Origin: CAZMXS01 sp964570325 | Lineage (GTDB): Bacteria; Verrucomicrobiota; Kiritimatiellia; CAIQIC01; CAZMXS01 | Direction: 5' to 3' | Assembly (NCBI GenBank): GCA_964570325.1 | Contig: CAZMXS010000032.1 | Span: forward strand, 1-50,708 | Length of the DNA: 50,708 bases | In this document: piece by piece, positions 6,114 through 21,045 of the stretch | Layout: the number at the start of each line of letters is the position of its first letter | Position numbering within the stretch: position 1 is the first letter of the stretch | The notes under the pieces: generated by a model | Databases searched by the model: none | The model's input: only the letters and a program-made list of their open reading frames with translations | What the model was told of the DNA's origin: nothing | Position numbers and translations under genes: made by a program

Positions 6114-7997
6114 ATGAGTACGGTGCTATTTTTACTGCTGTTTCCACTGCTGCCTGCGGTCTGTCTGGCGCGCATCCAGACGCCTCGCTTGCGGAATCTG
6201 GTGGTCAAGCTGACGGTGGTTCTGCTGGCTGCCGGAGCGATTGGTTTGGGCATGGCCCACGCCCGCGATGGCACACCCACTTACTACGACGTGGACAGCC
6301 GACTCGTGGATTGGCTGCTCCTGGCAGGCGAATTGGCAGTGGCCGGCTACCTGGTCCATCAGGGCCTCAAGTTCAAGCGGCCCATCGTGCCGGGGCTGGT
6401 TCTGCTGCAATTGGGGTTGACGCTCTATTCGGAACATTTCGGCCCGCATGTCGAGGTGCGGCGTGACTTGCAGGTGGACAATCTGACCGTGATCATGGCG
6501 CTGATTATCGGCATCGTTGGCGGCCTGATCGCGATCTATTCGTTGTGGTACATGCGCGATTACCACGAGCATCACCCGGAGATCCCAAATCGGACCCGCC
6601 AGTTCTTCTTCATGATCTTTCTGTTCATGAGCGCCATGTACGGCATTATTTTCGCCAATAACCTGCGATGGATGTATTTCTGCTGGGAGATAACGTCGCT
6701 TTGCTCCTACTGGATGATCGGCTACTCGCAAACAGCGGAGTCCATTCAGAATGCGTTTCGCGCGCTCAAAATCAACCTGCTGGGCGGGCTGAGCTTCGCC
6801 CTGGGCATCTGGTATCTGGCTTTCCATGCGGATGGGGTGGTGGACATGGATCAGATGGTCGCGCTGGGGTCTGGGGCGGCGCTGATTCCGGCGATGTTCA
6901 TTGCCTTCGCCGGTCTGACCAAGTCGGCCCAGATGCCGTTCTCATCCTGGCTGCTGGGCGCGATGGTCGCGCCGACCCCCGTTTCGGCGCTGCTGCACTC
7001 CAGCACAATGGTCAAGGCCGGCGTGTTCGTGATCATCAAGATGGCGCCGGTGTTGGAGGGCACGCTGCCGGGCCTGGTGGTGGCGCTGGTTGGCGGCATT
7101 ACCTTCCTGGTTGCCTCGGCAATTGCGGTTTCGCAAAACAACGCCAAGCGCGTGCTGGCCTATTCCACGGTCGCGAATCTAGGATTGATCGTCGCCTGCA
7201 GCGGTGTCGGCAGCTATGAGGCCATCTGGGCGGCCATCCTGTTGGTGATCTTCCATGCGGTTGCCAAGGGGCTGCTCTTCCTGGCAGTCGGCACCATTGA
7301 GCATGACATCGGCAGCCGTGATATCGAAGACATGCACGGCTTGGTGACCGTCGCGCCGGCGCTGACGATCTTCATGCTGATCGGCATTGCCGGCATGTTC
7401 CTGGCGCCGTTCGGCATGTTGATCAGCAAGTGGGTGACGTTGCGGGCGTTCGTGGATGCGAACCCGATCCTGGCCATCCTGCTGGCATTCGGCAGCGGGC
7501 CGACGTTGTTTTTCTGGTCCAAATGGATGGGCAAGCTGATTGCCGTACCGCTCCGACCGGTCAAGGCCGGCGGTCGGATTCATGCGGAAGAGTGGGTAGC
7601 GTTGACCGGTCTGGCGGTGTTGACAGTCGGCGCGTGCGGTCTGTTCCCGCTCGTAGCCGCGCGGTTCATCGAGCCCTACACGATGTTTATCTGGGGTCAC
7701 GCGCTGGTCCTCAGCCGGGCCAACCTCGCGATCATGGGACTGATGCTCGGGGCCCTGGTGCTGTTGCCGTTGGGCTTTTTTTATTTTCCAAAAGACATCA
7801 AGTATGTTGGGGCCTACCTCGGCGGCGCGGACCAGCCGGACGGCGCCTCGTTCATGGGCTCCGCCGGGCAGGTGCGCGACGTGGTGGTGCGCAATGTGTA
7901 TTTACGGGCGTATTTTAATGAAACGATCCTGACCCGCGTGGGCAACGGGATTACCGTCGCCCTTATTGTGGTTATGTTCCTGGCGGCCGAGCTATGA
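6114..7997 (+). CDS. echA: Ech hydrogenase membrane subunit EchA (NuoL/M-like)
   Basis: The 627-residue, highly hydrophobic protein belongs to the proton-pumping antiporter-like family (NuoL/NuoM/MrpA). Conserved family segments are visible: WEITSLCSYWMIGY, FIAFAGLTKSAQMPFSSWL with the key Lys, APTPVSALLHSSTMVKAGV, and AVAKGLLFLAVGTIEH. In Ech-type hydrogenases this subunit couples ferredoxin:proton electron flow to ion translocation across the cytoplasmic membrane. It is the first of six genes in canonical echABCDEF order, and its stop overlaps the echB start by 4 bases. The ATG at 6114 has only a weak ribosome-binding site. A possible promoter (TTGACG, 16 bases, CATAGA) lies at 6072-6099, but it is poor. 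No hydrogenase maturation genes are in the window. Confidence 0.93.
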   Translation: MSTVLFLLLFPLLPAVCLARIQTPRLRNLVVKLTVVLLAAGAIGLGMAHARDGTPTYYDVDSRLVDWLLLAGELAVAGYLVHQGLKFKRPIVPGLVLLQLGLTLYSEHFGPHVEVRRDLQVDNLTVIMALIIGIVGGLIAIYSLWYMRDYHEHHPEIPNRTRQFFFMIFLFMSAMYGIIFANNLRWMYFCWEITSLCSYWMIGYSQTAESIQNAFRALKINLLGGLSFALGIWYLAFHADGVVDMDQMVALGSGAALIPAMFIAFAGLTKSAQMPFSSWLLGAMVAPTPVSALLHSSTMVKAGVFVIIKMAPVLEGTLPGLVVALVGGITFLVASAIAVSQNNAKRVLAYSTVANLGLIVACSGVGSYEAIWAAILLVIFHAVAKGLLFLAVGTIEHDIGSRDIEDMHGLVTVAPALTIFMLIGIAGMFLAPFGMLISKWVTLRAFVDANPILAILLAFGSGPTLFFWSKWMGKLIAVPLRPVKAGGRIHAEEWVALTGLAVLTVGACGLFPLVAARFIEPYTMFIWGHALVLSRANLAIMGLMLGALVLLPLGFFYFPKDIKYVGAYLGGADQPDGASFMGSAGQVRDVVVRNVYLRAYFNETILTRVGNGITVALIVVMFLAAEL

Positions 7998-8848
7998 CGC
8001 GGATCATCTGGCACAGCCTTGCGTTCCTGGTCCTGGCGCCGCTCATCGGCGGACTGCTGGCGGGTTTTGACCGCATCCTGACCGCGCGCATGCAGGCGCG
8101 CGTCGGCCCGCCGCTGCTGCAGCCGTTCTACGACGTGCTGAAGCTATTGGCCAAGGAGAGCCTGGCGGTCAATCACTTTCAGAACTTCTACGTGTTGTGT
8201 TTCCTGGTCTTCATGGCGCTGACCGGCGCGATCTTCTTTGCCGGGGGCGACCTGCTGCTGGCGATCTTCGCGTTGACGCTGGCCGGGATTTTCTTGGCGC
8301 TGGGCGCCTACTCGGCCAACTCGCCCTACAGCATTCTCGGCGCCGAGCGCGAGCTGCTGCTGATGATGGCCTACGAGCCGATGCTGCTGATCACGGCGAT
8401 CGGGCTCTACATGGCAACCGGCACCTTCATCGTCCACGACATCGCGCGCGCGGGTCTGCCGCTGGTTGTCAAGTTACCCGCGATTTTCCTCGGATTGGTC
8501 TATATCCTGACGATCAAGTTCCGCAAGTCGCCGTTCGACCTGTCCACCTCGCACCACGGCCACCAGGAGGTGGTCAAGGGACTGACGACCGAGTTCTCCG
8601 GCCCGGCGCTGGCGCTGATCGAGGTGGCGCATTGGTACGAGAATGTGCTGCTGCTCGGGTTGGTGTATCTGTTCTTCGCCTGGTATACGCCGTTGGCGCT
8701 GGCCGCCGTGATTCTGACCTACGCGGCCGAAATTTTCATTGATAACACGTACGCCCGCACCAAGTGGCACGTAGCGGTCCGACTCTCGTGGACCGTCGCC
8801 GCAACCCTTGGCCTGGGCAATATCGTGGTGCTGTATTTCATGCGTTGA
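7994..8848 (+). CDS. echB: Ech hydrogenase membrane subunit EchB (NuoH-like)
   Basis: The 284-residue membrane protein is the NuoH/Nqo8 homologue that links the hydrogenase module to the ion pump. The family signature ARMQARVGPPLLQPFYDVLK lies at about residues 31-50, and SPFDLSTSHHGHQEVVKGLT at about 177-196 corresponds to the conserved SPFD/AxxE loop region. Multiple hydrophobic helices fill the rest, and the length is normal for the Ech/Hyf type. It starts within the echA stop codon (ATGA overlap), which implies translational coupling, and is followed 12 bases later by echC. Confidence 0.95.
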   Translation: MTRIIWHSLAFLVLAPLIGGLLAGFDRILTARMQARVGPPLLQPFYDVLKLLAKESLAVNHFQNFYVLCFLVFMALTGAIFFAGGDLLLAIFALTLAGIFLALGAYSANSPYSILGAERELLLMMAYEPMLLITAIGLYMATGTFIVHDIARAGLPLVVKLPAIFLGLVYILTIKFRKSPFDLSTSHHGHQEVVKGLTTEFSGPALALIEVAHWYENVLLLGLVYLFFAWYTPLALAAVILTYAAEIFIDNTYARTKWHVAVRLSWTVAATLGLGNIVVLYFMR

Positions 8849-8860
8849 TGAGGAATCGCC

Positions 8861-9346
8861 ATGTTCGCCAAAAAATCGCCTTGGATTCTGCACTACGACG
8901 GATCGAGTTGCAACGGCTGCGATATCGAGGTGCTCGCCTGCCTGACGCCGCTGTACGACATCGAGCGTTTCGGGATCGTTAACGTCGGCAATCCGAAACA
9001 CGCCGATATCCTGCTGATCACCGGCACGGTCAACGAGCAGAACCTGCCGGTCATCCGCAGCCTGTACCGACAGATGCCCGAGCCGCGGGTCGTAGTGGCC
9101 GTCGGCATCTGCGCGACCAGCGGCGGCATCTTCCGCGAGTGCTACAATATCCGGGGCGGTGTTGACACCGCCCTGCCGGTGGACGTCTATGTGCCCGGCT
9201 GCGCGGCGCGGCCGGAGGCGATTATTGACGGCGTGGTGCGGGCGCTGAACGTCCTCGAACGTAAGGCGCGCGAGCTGCGAGAGACGCAGCACCACCCGCG
9301 GCATCACCCCGAAACGCCGGCGACAGCGGAGGCCCCCCATGGCTGA
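8861..9346 (+). CDS. echC: Ech hydrogenase small subunit EchC (NuoB-like)
   Basis: The 161-residue soluble protein carries the proximal [4Fe-4S] cluster. Cys17 and Cys20 (SSCNGCDIE), Cys84 (VGICATSGG) and Cys114 (VPGCAARPE) are the four ligands expected of the NuoB/small hydrogenase subunit family. It passes electrons between the EchF clusters and the nickel-iron site in EchE. The C-terminus extends beyond the usual core with a His/Glu-rich tail (HHPRHHPETPAT), which I cannot explain. Its last 8 bases overlap the start of echD. Confidence 0.95.
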   Translation: MFAKKSPWILHYDGSSCNGCDIEVLACLTPLYDIERFGIVNVGNPKHADILLITGTVNEQNLPVIRSLYRQMPEPRVVVAVGICATSGGIFRECYNIRGGVDTALPVDVYVPGCAARPEAIIDGVVRALNVLERKARELRETQHHPRHHPETPATAEAPHG

Positions 9347-9728
9347 ACCCCAGGATATCCGCGTCATTCAGCCCGACGAGCTGCTGCCGCGCGCGCGCGA
9401 ACTGGCCGCCGAGGGCTACCGCCTCGTCCAGATCTGCGCCACCGCCGGCGACCCGCTGGAAGTGACCTACAGCTTCGACAAGGATTACCGGTTCCTCTGT
9501 CTGCGCCTGCTGATCCCCCGCGCAACGCCCACACTCCCGAGCATCAGCCCGGTCTACTGGTGCGCCTTCACCTACGAGAATGAAATGCACGACCTTTACG
9601 GAATCGAAGTCCGGGACTTGGCGGTCAACTTCAATGGCAACTTCTACAAGACCGCGGTCAAGACGCCATTTTTAACGAGCCCGACAGTGAACCCGCCGCC
9701 GCCTCCGGCCCCACCAGCCGGGAAATAA
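9339..9728 (+). CDS. echD: Ech hydrogenase subunit EchD (NuoC-like)
   Basis: The 129-residue protein is the NuoC/30-kDa-type subunit of the hydrogenase. The recognisable segment is YWCAFTYENEMHDLYGIEVR followed by DLAVNFNGNFY, which matches the conserved E-x-x-D-x-(F/Y)-G-I motif of this family. The tail is Pro-rich (PPPPPAPPAGK). It overlaps echC by 8 bases. A 64-base gap separates it from echE, the only real gap in the operon. No gene of its own is visible in that gap. Confidence 0.92.
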   Translation: MAEPQDIRVIQPDELLPRARELAAEGYRLVQICATAGDPLEVTYSFDKDYRFLCLRLLIPRATPTLPSISPVYWCAFTYENEMHDLYGIEVRDLAVNFNGNFYKTAVKTPFLTSPTVNPPPPPAPPAGK

Positions 9729-9792
9729 CGGAACGTGAGATTGAAGCCATGATGAACATTGGATATTTGCGCCTGGCGGAGGTTGGTTAGCC

Positions 9793-10872
9793 ATGGCCAA
9801 CCGCATGATTGTGCCCTTCGGCCCGCAGCACCCAGTGCTGCCGGAGCCGATCCATTTGGACCTGGTGCTGGAGGACGACAAAGTCGTCGAGGCGATTCCG
9901 TCGCTCGGGTTCGTTCATCGCGGGCTCGAACAGCTTGTCGCTAAAAAAGATTTTATCGAGATGTCGTACGTGGCCGAGCGCATTTGCGGCATTTGTAGTT
10001 TCATCCACGGTATGGGCTACTGCCAGGCCGTTGAGGCGGTGATGAATATCGAAATTCCGCCGCGCGCGAAATACCTGCGTGTGTTCTGGTCGGAGCTTTC
10101 GCGCATCCACAGTCATTTACTCTGGCTGGGGCTGATGGCGGATGCCGCCGGTTTCGAGAGCCTGTTCATGCACAGTTGGCGGGTCCGCGAGCGGATAGTG
10201 AACATCATCGAGGAAACCACCGGCGGGCGGGTCATCTTCGGGTCCACCAAGGTGGGCGGCACCCGCCGCGATGTGGATAACGAGCTCCTGCAGCGGATTG
10301 CCGGCGAGTTGGATGATATTGCCGGGGAAATTGGCGAGATCACGGCGATCTTTGAAGACGATTACTCGCTCAAGCATCGGCTGGAAGGGCTGGGCGTGCT
10401 GCCTGGGCCGGATGCCCTCAAGCTGGGGGCGGTTGGCCCCGTGCTCCGGGCCAGTGGGATTGCGGCCGACACCCGGCGTTTGGGCTACGCGGCTTATGGC
10501 GATCTCAACTGGGAAACGGTGGTGCAATCCGCCGGCGACTGCCAGGCTCGAGTTCTGGTGCGCGTAAAGGAGATCGGTCAGTCTTTTCACCTGCTGCGCC
10601 AGGTCATCCAGAAAATCCCGGACGGCCCCGTGGAAGTCAAGGTGGCCGGAACCCCGAATGGCGAGCACTTTGCGCGCTTGGAGCAGCCGCGCGGCGAGGT
10701 GGTGTACTACGTGAAGGGCAACGGGACGCGCAACCTCGATCGGTTTCGCGTCCGGACGCCGACCTTTGCGAACGTCGCGCCGTTGGTCAAATTGCTCCAG
10801 GGTTGCCAGTTCGCCGATGTCGCCCTCATTGTGCTGACCATTGACCCCTGCATCAGTTGCGCGGAGAGGTGA
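9793..10872 (+). CDS. echE: Ech hydrogenase large catalytic subunit EchE
   Basis: The 359-residue protein holds the [NiFe] active site. The N-terminal nickel ligands are Cys65 and Cys68 in ERICGICSFIHG, and the C-terminal pair is Cys353 and Cys356 in DPCISCAER. The protein ends three residues after the last Cys, so there is no C-terminal extension for a maturation protease to remove, as described for related group 4 enzymes such as CooH. All four Cys ligands are present, so it is predicted to be active for H2 evolution or uptake with ferredoxin. GGAGG lies 11 bases upstream of the ATG. It is followed 3 bases later by echF. Confidence 0.96.
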   Translation: MANRMIVPFGPQHPVLPEPIHLDLVLEDDKVVEAIPSLGFVHRGLEQLVAKKDFIEMSYVAERICGICSFIHGMGYCQAVEAVMNIEIPPRAKYLRVFWSELSRIHSHLLWLGLMADAAGFESLFMHSWRVRERIVNIIEETTGGRVIFGSTKVGGTRRDVDNELLQRIAGELDDIAGEIGEITAIFEDDYSLKHRLEGLGVLPGPDALKLGAVGPVLRASGIAADTRRLGYAAYGDLNWETVVQSAGDCQARVLVRVKEIGQSFHLLRQVIQKIPDGPVEVKVAGTPNGEHFARLEQPRGEVVYYVKGNGTRNLDRFRVRTPTFANVAPLVKLLQGCQFADVALIVLTIDPCISCAER

Positions 10873-10875
10873 ACC

Positions 10876-11232
10876 ATGCCGTTGCGCTCCATTACCCGGA
10901 CGATCACCAAGAGCCTCTTCGGCGAACCGGCGACGCTGATGTATCCGCATCGCGCCCGCGTGTATTGCAAAGGCGGACGCGGCCGGATCGCCATCGTGAT
11001 CGAGAACTGCATTTTTTGCGGGCTCTGTCGCAAGAAATGCCCCATGGCCGCGATCAGTGTCAGCAAGGAGAACCGGACTTGGGAGATAGACCGGCTGCGC
11101 TGCATCACCTGCAATGCCTGCGTCGAGGCATGCCCCAAGAAATGTCTGTCCATGCAAAACCAGTATGCGCCGGTCCAGACGGTGCGCCAGCGCGACGCTT
11201 TTCAGGCGCCAGCCAAGCCGGCCGCGGGTTGA
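10876..11232 (+). CDS. echF: Ech hydrogenase 2[4Fe-4S] ferredoxin subunit EchF
   Basis: The 118-residue polyferredoxin has two complete four-cysteine motifs: Cys45/48/51/55 in NCIFCGLCRKKCP and Cys76/79/82/86 in CITCNACVEACPKKC. An extra Cys sits at residue 90. It is the NuoI-like electron entry subunit, taking electrons from ferredoxin and passing them to EchC. It is the last gene of the operon, 3 bases after echE. I see no convincing hairpin terminator directly after it. Confidence 0.95.
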   Translation: MPLRSITRTITKSLFGEPATLMYPHRARVYCKGGRGRIAIVIENCIFCGLCRKKCPMAAISVSKENRTWEIDRLRCITCNACVEACPKKCLSMQNQYAPVQTVRQRDAFQAPAKPAAG

Positions 11233-11529
11233 TGGCGGCTCCTTTGCGAGCGCAAGAATTGATGAATCGAACGAAGTAACTGCGGCGGTATCGGTGAAGC
11301 AGGTACCGGGGTTACACGGGGCTGGCGGAGCCGGAGACCTTTGTGAATGGCGAGCCGATCATGGGGATGATGAATGGTTCGACTCGGACGCGAAAACGTG
11401 ACCATCGGCGGGACGGGTGAAGCGCGAGGGTGTGGCGTTAAGACGCGTGACCGGGCGAATTGGGATTGAACCCGTAGAGAGCCGTTTGGCCGGCTGCCGG
11501 CCTATGTTCGCCGGCGGGAGCGGCTTTGC
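11233..11529. other. Intergenic stretch after ech operon
   Basis: About 300 bases between echF and the phospholipase-like gene. No open frame with coding character and no tRNA-like fold was seen. A GC-rich interrupted inverted repeat (GCCGGC copies near 11490-11515) precedes the next gene but lacks a T-run, so I do not call a terminator. Confidence 0.4.
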
Positions 11530-12525
11530 ATGCCCAAGGAAATCACACACTGGCTGATCAGCGACGAAACCGCGAAACGGTTGGGCGACACCTGCCTCGG
11601 CCGGGCCGCGCGCGGCCACCCCAACGCACTGCGCTTCGGCGCCGTGTTCCACGATGTTTTGTTTTATCTCACCGGATCGGACCCAGCGACCATTCATTAC
11701 CGAGCCCAGGCCAACCGCCTGCATGGCGCGCAGGGCGAAGACACCCATGAGCTTCTCCGCCGGGTTGTGGCGGTGCTCCCGGCTAGCCCGTGCCGCGCCC
11801 CGCTGCAAGCGTTCCTGGTCGGCCTGGCCAGCCACATCCGAACGGATGCAACGTTTCACCCGCTCGTGTTCTACCTCACCGGCAACTACCACGACCGCGA
11901 CCCGCGCGCGCGCAACCGCGCCATCCGCCGGCACCGCCAATTTGAAGCCTGGCTCGACCTGCGCTTCTGCGGGGGCCCGGCCCGCGCGCGCACTTATACG
12001 GCGGAGCGCATGTTGCGCAACCTGGAATATCCATTGTCCGGACTGCTCCCGGAACTCGCGCCGTTGCTTGCGGACAACGACCAGACGCCGGCCGCGCAAC
12101 CGGCCCTGGAACGGGCGCTGCGGACTTTCCGCCAAATCCAGGGCTGGCTCGCGCGCCCGCTGCCCGCCCGCCTGGCCGGACTACTGGATCCCTTGTTGCC
12201 GTCGGGCGTCCGGGAATACACCGCCCTCTTTTACACGCCCTCCCTGGCAACCCGGACAGACCGCCTGACCGGGAACATCTCTTTCCGGCACCCGGTGACC
12301 GGCACACCCGGCGTAACCACACTTGCGCAACTTTTTGAACAGGCCGTTCAAGACAGCGTCGCGCTTTGCGGGCAACTCGAAACGGCCATTGAGATGAAAG
12401 ACCCAAGCCAATTCAATGCGCCCGGCCCATCATTGAATTTCGGGCTGCCGCATACGCCGGTTGACCGCGCGCGCTACCTGGCCGAACCGGCCGTGAGCAT
12501 CGCACTTGAATCGCGCTACCGCTGA
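11530..12525 (+). CDS. Zn-dependent phospholipase C-like protein
   Basis: The 331-residue protein begins PKEITHWLI, the typical start of the zinc-dependent phospholipase C/S1-P1-like helical family (PF00882). Candidate metal ligands follow in the expected order: His7, His41-Asp42 (FHDVLFY), His65 and His73, then His102, Asp106 and His110 in GLASHIRTDATFHPLVFY. No signal peptide is visible, so it may be cytoplasmic, unlike the secreted clostridial toxins. Many bacterial members of this family have no known substrate. The second half, from about residue 130, is less recognisable. GGGAG precedes the start. It stands alone between the ech operon and pyrG. Confidence 0.75.
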   Translation: MPKEITHWLISDETAKRLGDTCLGRAARGHPNALRFGAVFHDVLFYLTGSDPATIHYRAQANRLHGAQGEDTHELLRRVVAVLPASPCRAPLQAFLVGLASHIRTDATFHPLVFYLTGNYHDRDPRARNRAIRRHRQFEAWLDLRFCGGPARARTYTAERMLRNLEYPLSGLLPELAPLLADNDQTPAAQPALERALRTFRQIQGWLARPLPARLAGLLDPLLPSGVREYTALFYTPSLATRTDRLTGNISFRHPVTGTPGVTTLAQLFEQAVQDSVALCGQLETAIEMKDPSQFNAPGPSLNFGLPHTPVDRARYLAEPAVSIALESRYR

Positions 12526-12792
12526 CGGCCGATGCGCAACCGATAACCAGCCGATCGGCTCGCCCACCGGACTGGTTTGAATCACTGGAAAAGCCTGCCA
12601 GCGCCGCGCCGCCAATCCCATCCTGATGAATTGAAGAAATGTTATCGGCTCACAATTTGCCGGATCATTACCGGCAACTTCACGCTTCATTCGACCCTTG
12701 CATTGCCGTTTCTTTTACCGTTTTTTACTATTGCCCCTACAGGCCCGATTTTGGTTACGATACGCGGCTTTAACAGGCGGTGGGCGCACAAC

Positions 12793-14399
<1,607 letters not shown>

Positions 14400-14403
<4 letters not shown>

Positions 14404-15563
14404 AAGCATTGATTGCATTGGAAGACGGAACCTGTTTCGCCGGCCGCGCCTTCGCCGGCGCGGGTGAAACGGCGGGCGAACTGGTTTTCAACACCTCGAT
14501 GACGGGCTACCAGGAGATTTTGACCGACCCCTCATACCACGGCCAGATTGTCACGCTCACCTACCCCCTGATCGGCAACTATGGCGTGAACCCGGCCGAT
14601 GTGGAATCGGCGCACCCGCAGGCGGCCGGGTTGGTGATTGGCGAATGCAGCCGCCTGCCCAGCAACTGGCGCTGCACCCGGTCGCTGCCGGAATACCTGG
14701 CGGAACACGGCATCCTCGGCATTGACAGCGTGGATACGCGGGCGGTCACCCTGCACATTCGCTCGCGCGGCGCAATGAAGTGCATCATCTCCACAACCGA
14801 TCTCAACCCGGACAGCCTGGTGCAGAAGGCCCGCAACTCACCGGGGCTGGTCGGCCGCGACCTGGCCAGCGCGGTCAGCACCCGTCAACCCTATGACTGG
14901 CCGGGACCGAACCAGGCCGTCCAGGCTTTCGCGTCCATCACGGCAACCGGGCTAAAGGCCTATGACAACTGGTTCAAGCGCCCGCCGACCCCGCCGACTT
15001 GGAAACTGGCCGTTCTCGATTGCGGCATCAAGCTCAACCAACTGCGGCTGCTGGAGCGACTCGGTTTTATTTGCACGGTATTTCCGATAAACACGGACCC
15101 CGGCGACATCCTGGCCATCCGGCCGGCCGGATTTTTCATTTCCAATGGCCCGGGCGATCCTGCGGGCGTGCCGACGGTGGTGGCCAACATCCGAACTATC
15201 ATTCAGACCGGCTTGCCCACCTTCGGCATCTGCTTCGGCCACCAGTTGCTTGGCCTGGCGCTTGGCGGCCGGACCTATAAGTTGAAGTTCGGCCACCGCG
15301 GCGGCAACCAGCCGGTCAAGGATTTGACGACGGGCAAGGTCGAGATCACGTCACAGAACCACGGATTCTGCGTGGACAAGGATTCACTCGACCCGGCCTG
15401 CGTGGAGACCACGCATATCAACCTGAACGATCAGACCTCCGAAGGGCTGCGGCACAAACAGCTCCCCGTCTTCTCCGTGCAATATCATCCGGAAGCCTGC
15501 CCTGGCCCGCACGATTCGACCTATCTGTTTGAACGGTTCGTAGCCATGGTGCAGGGGAAATGA
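14400..15563 (+). CDS. carA: Carbamoyl-phosphate synthase small subunit
   Basis: The 387-residue glutaminase subunit supplies ammonia to CarB for carbamoyl phosphate, the precursor of pyrimidines and arginine. It starts KALIALEDGTCFAGRAF and includes NTSMTGYQEILTDPSYHGQ, both typical of CarA. The amidotransferase nucleophile is Cys278 in GICFGHQLLGLALGG, with His-Pro-Glu at QYHPEA. The start is a GTG whose last two bases are shared with the pyrG stop (GTGA), so translation is likely coupled. A longer in-frame ATG start inside pyrG is unlikely. guaA follows 83 bases later. Confidence 0.96.
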
Positions 15564-15646
15564 CCACGGAGCACCATGAGGATTTTTACCGCGAAGGCAT
15601 GGAGAGAAACGAGAGATTGGCCGCCGCCGGGTCTCCAGGGTAAAGC

Positions 15647-17188
<1,542 letters not shown>

Positions 17189-17193
17189 AGCGG

Positions 17194-17673
17194 AAACCTG
17201 AGGGATGAAACTCGAAACTTGAGTGGGAGGCGAATGGATAGAAAGCTGGAGTTTAGAAAAAGAACAAAGCAGTTTGCCGCTGGGACGATTCGTCTTTTCT
17301 GCAGTCTGCCGAAAACTCGCACCGAAGTGCAAGTAATCGGCCGCCAGATGTTGCGGGCAGGCACCTCAGTTGCCGCTAACTATCGCGAGGCATCACGGGC
17401 GCGCAGCCGTGTGGAATTCGTTTCCAAAATCGAAACCTGCACCCAAGAGGCGGACGAGACGCAGCTCTGGCTTGAGTTGCTCAGAGATGACTGCGGCATT
17501 CATCAGACATTGATTGATCCGCTCTGGAAGGAATGCGACGAAAACTTATCGCTATTTGTGTAACGATGGCCAAGAACGCAAAAAAAACTGACTTATGAAT
17601 ATCCTAATCCATTCCAGCCCCTTTCATATTCCAGGCCTCAAGTTTCCGGTTTCAGGTTTCATCCCTCAGGTTT
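17194..17673. repeat. Inverted repeats bounding the four-helix-bundle gene
   Basis: The left arm (17194-17223) and the reverse complement of the right arm (17637-17673) share AAACCTGAGGGATGAAAC at one end and GAAACTTGAG at the other; the right arm has 7 extra bases in the middle. They lie directly after guaA and directly before carB, enclosing one small gene. The arms are made of short CTGAAAC/GGAAAC units. They look like the ends of a small inserted element. Confidence 0.85.
17234..17563 (+). CDS. Four-helix bundle protein (S23/IVP family)
   Basis: The 109-residue protein begins MDRKLEFRKRTKQFAAGTIR and contains QMLRAGTSVAANYREASRAR followed by a SRVEFVSKI segment, the signature of the four-helix bundle family first found as the protein of 23S rRNA intervening sequences. 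Members form small helical homo-oligomers, and their function outside rRNA insertions is unknown. The ATG at 17234 follows GGGAGG. It lies between guaA and carB with long inverted repeats on both sides, so it appears inserted into an otherwise nucleotide-synthesis gene row. Bases 17564-17679 hold only the right repeat and A/T-rich spacer. Confidence 0.9.
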   Translation: MDRKLEFRKRTKQFAAGTIRLFCSLPKTRTEVQVIGRQMLRAGTSVAANYREASRARSRVEFVSKIETCTQEADETQLWLELLRDDCGIHQTLIDPLWKECDENLSLFV

Positions 17674-17679
17674 AATCCC

Positions 17680-20922
<3,243 letters not shown>

Positions 20923-20980
20923 TCCGCCGCCAGTATTCATACCGATCGGATGCTCCTGGATCAGTTGTCGGACGCCCTGC

Positions 20981-20994
20981 GGGGACGCGTCCCC
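20981..20994. repeat. GC-rich palindrome between convergent carB and pit
   Basis: A perfect 14-base palindrome GGGGACGCGTCCCC lies in the 123-base gap between two converging genes. It could help end transcription from both sides, but there is no T-run on either strand and no spare loop, so terminator function is only possible. Confidence 0.4.
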
Positions 20995-21045
20995 CGCTCC
21001 AGCCGTGGGCAGGACGAACCGTCCGCGACGAGCCGGATCATCCCG

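Noticed and set aside
20981..20994. Palindrome considered as an intrinsic terminator for carB and pit
   Set aside because: No T-run on either side and no loop; kept only as a low-confidence repeat.
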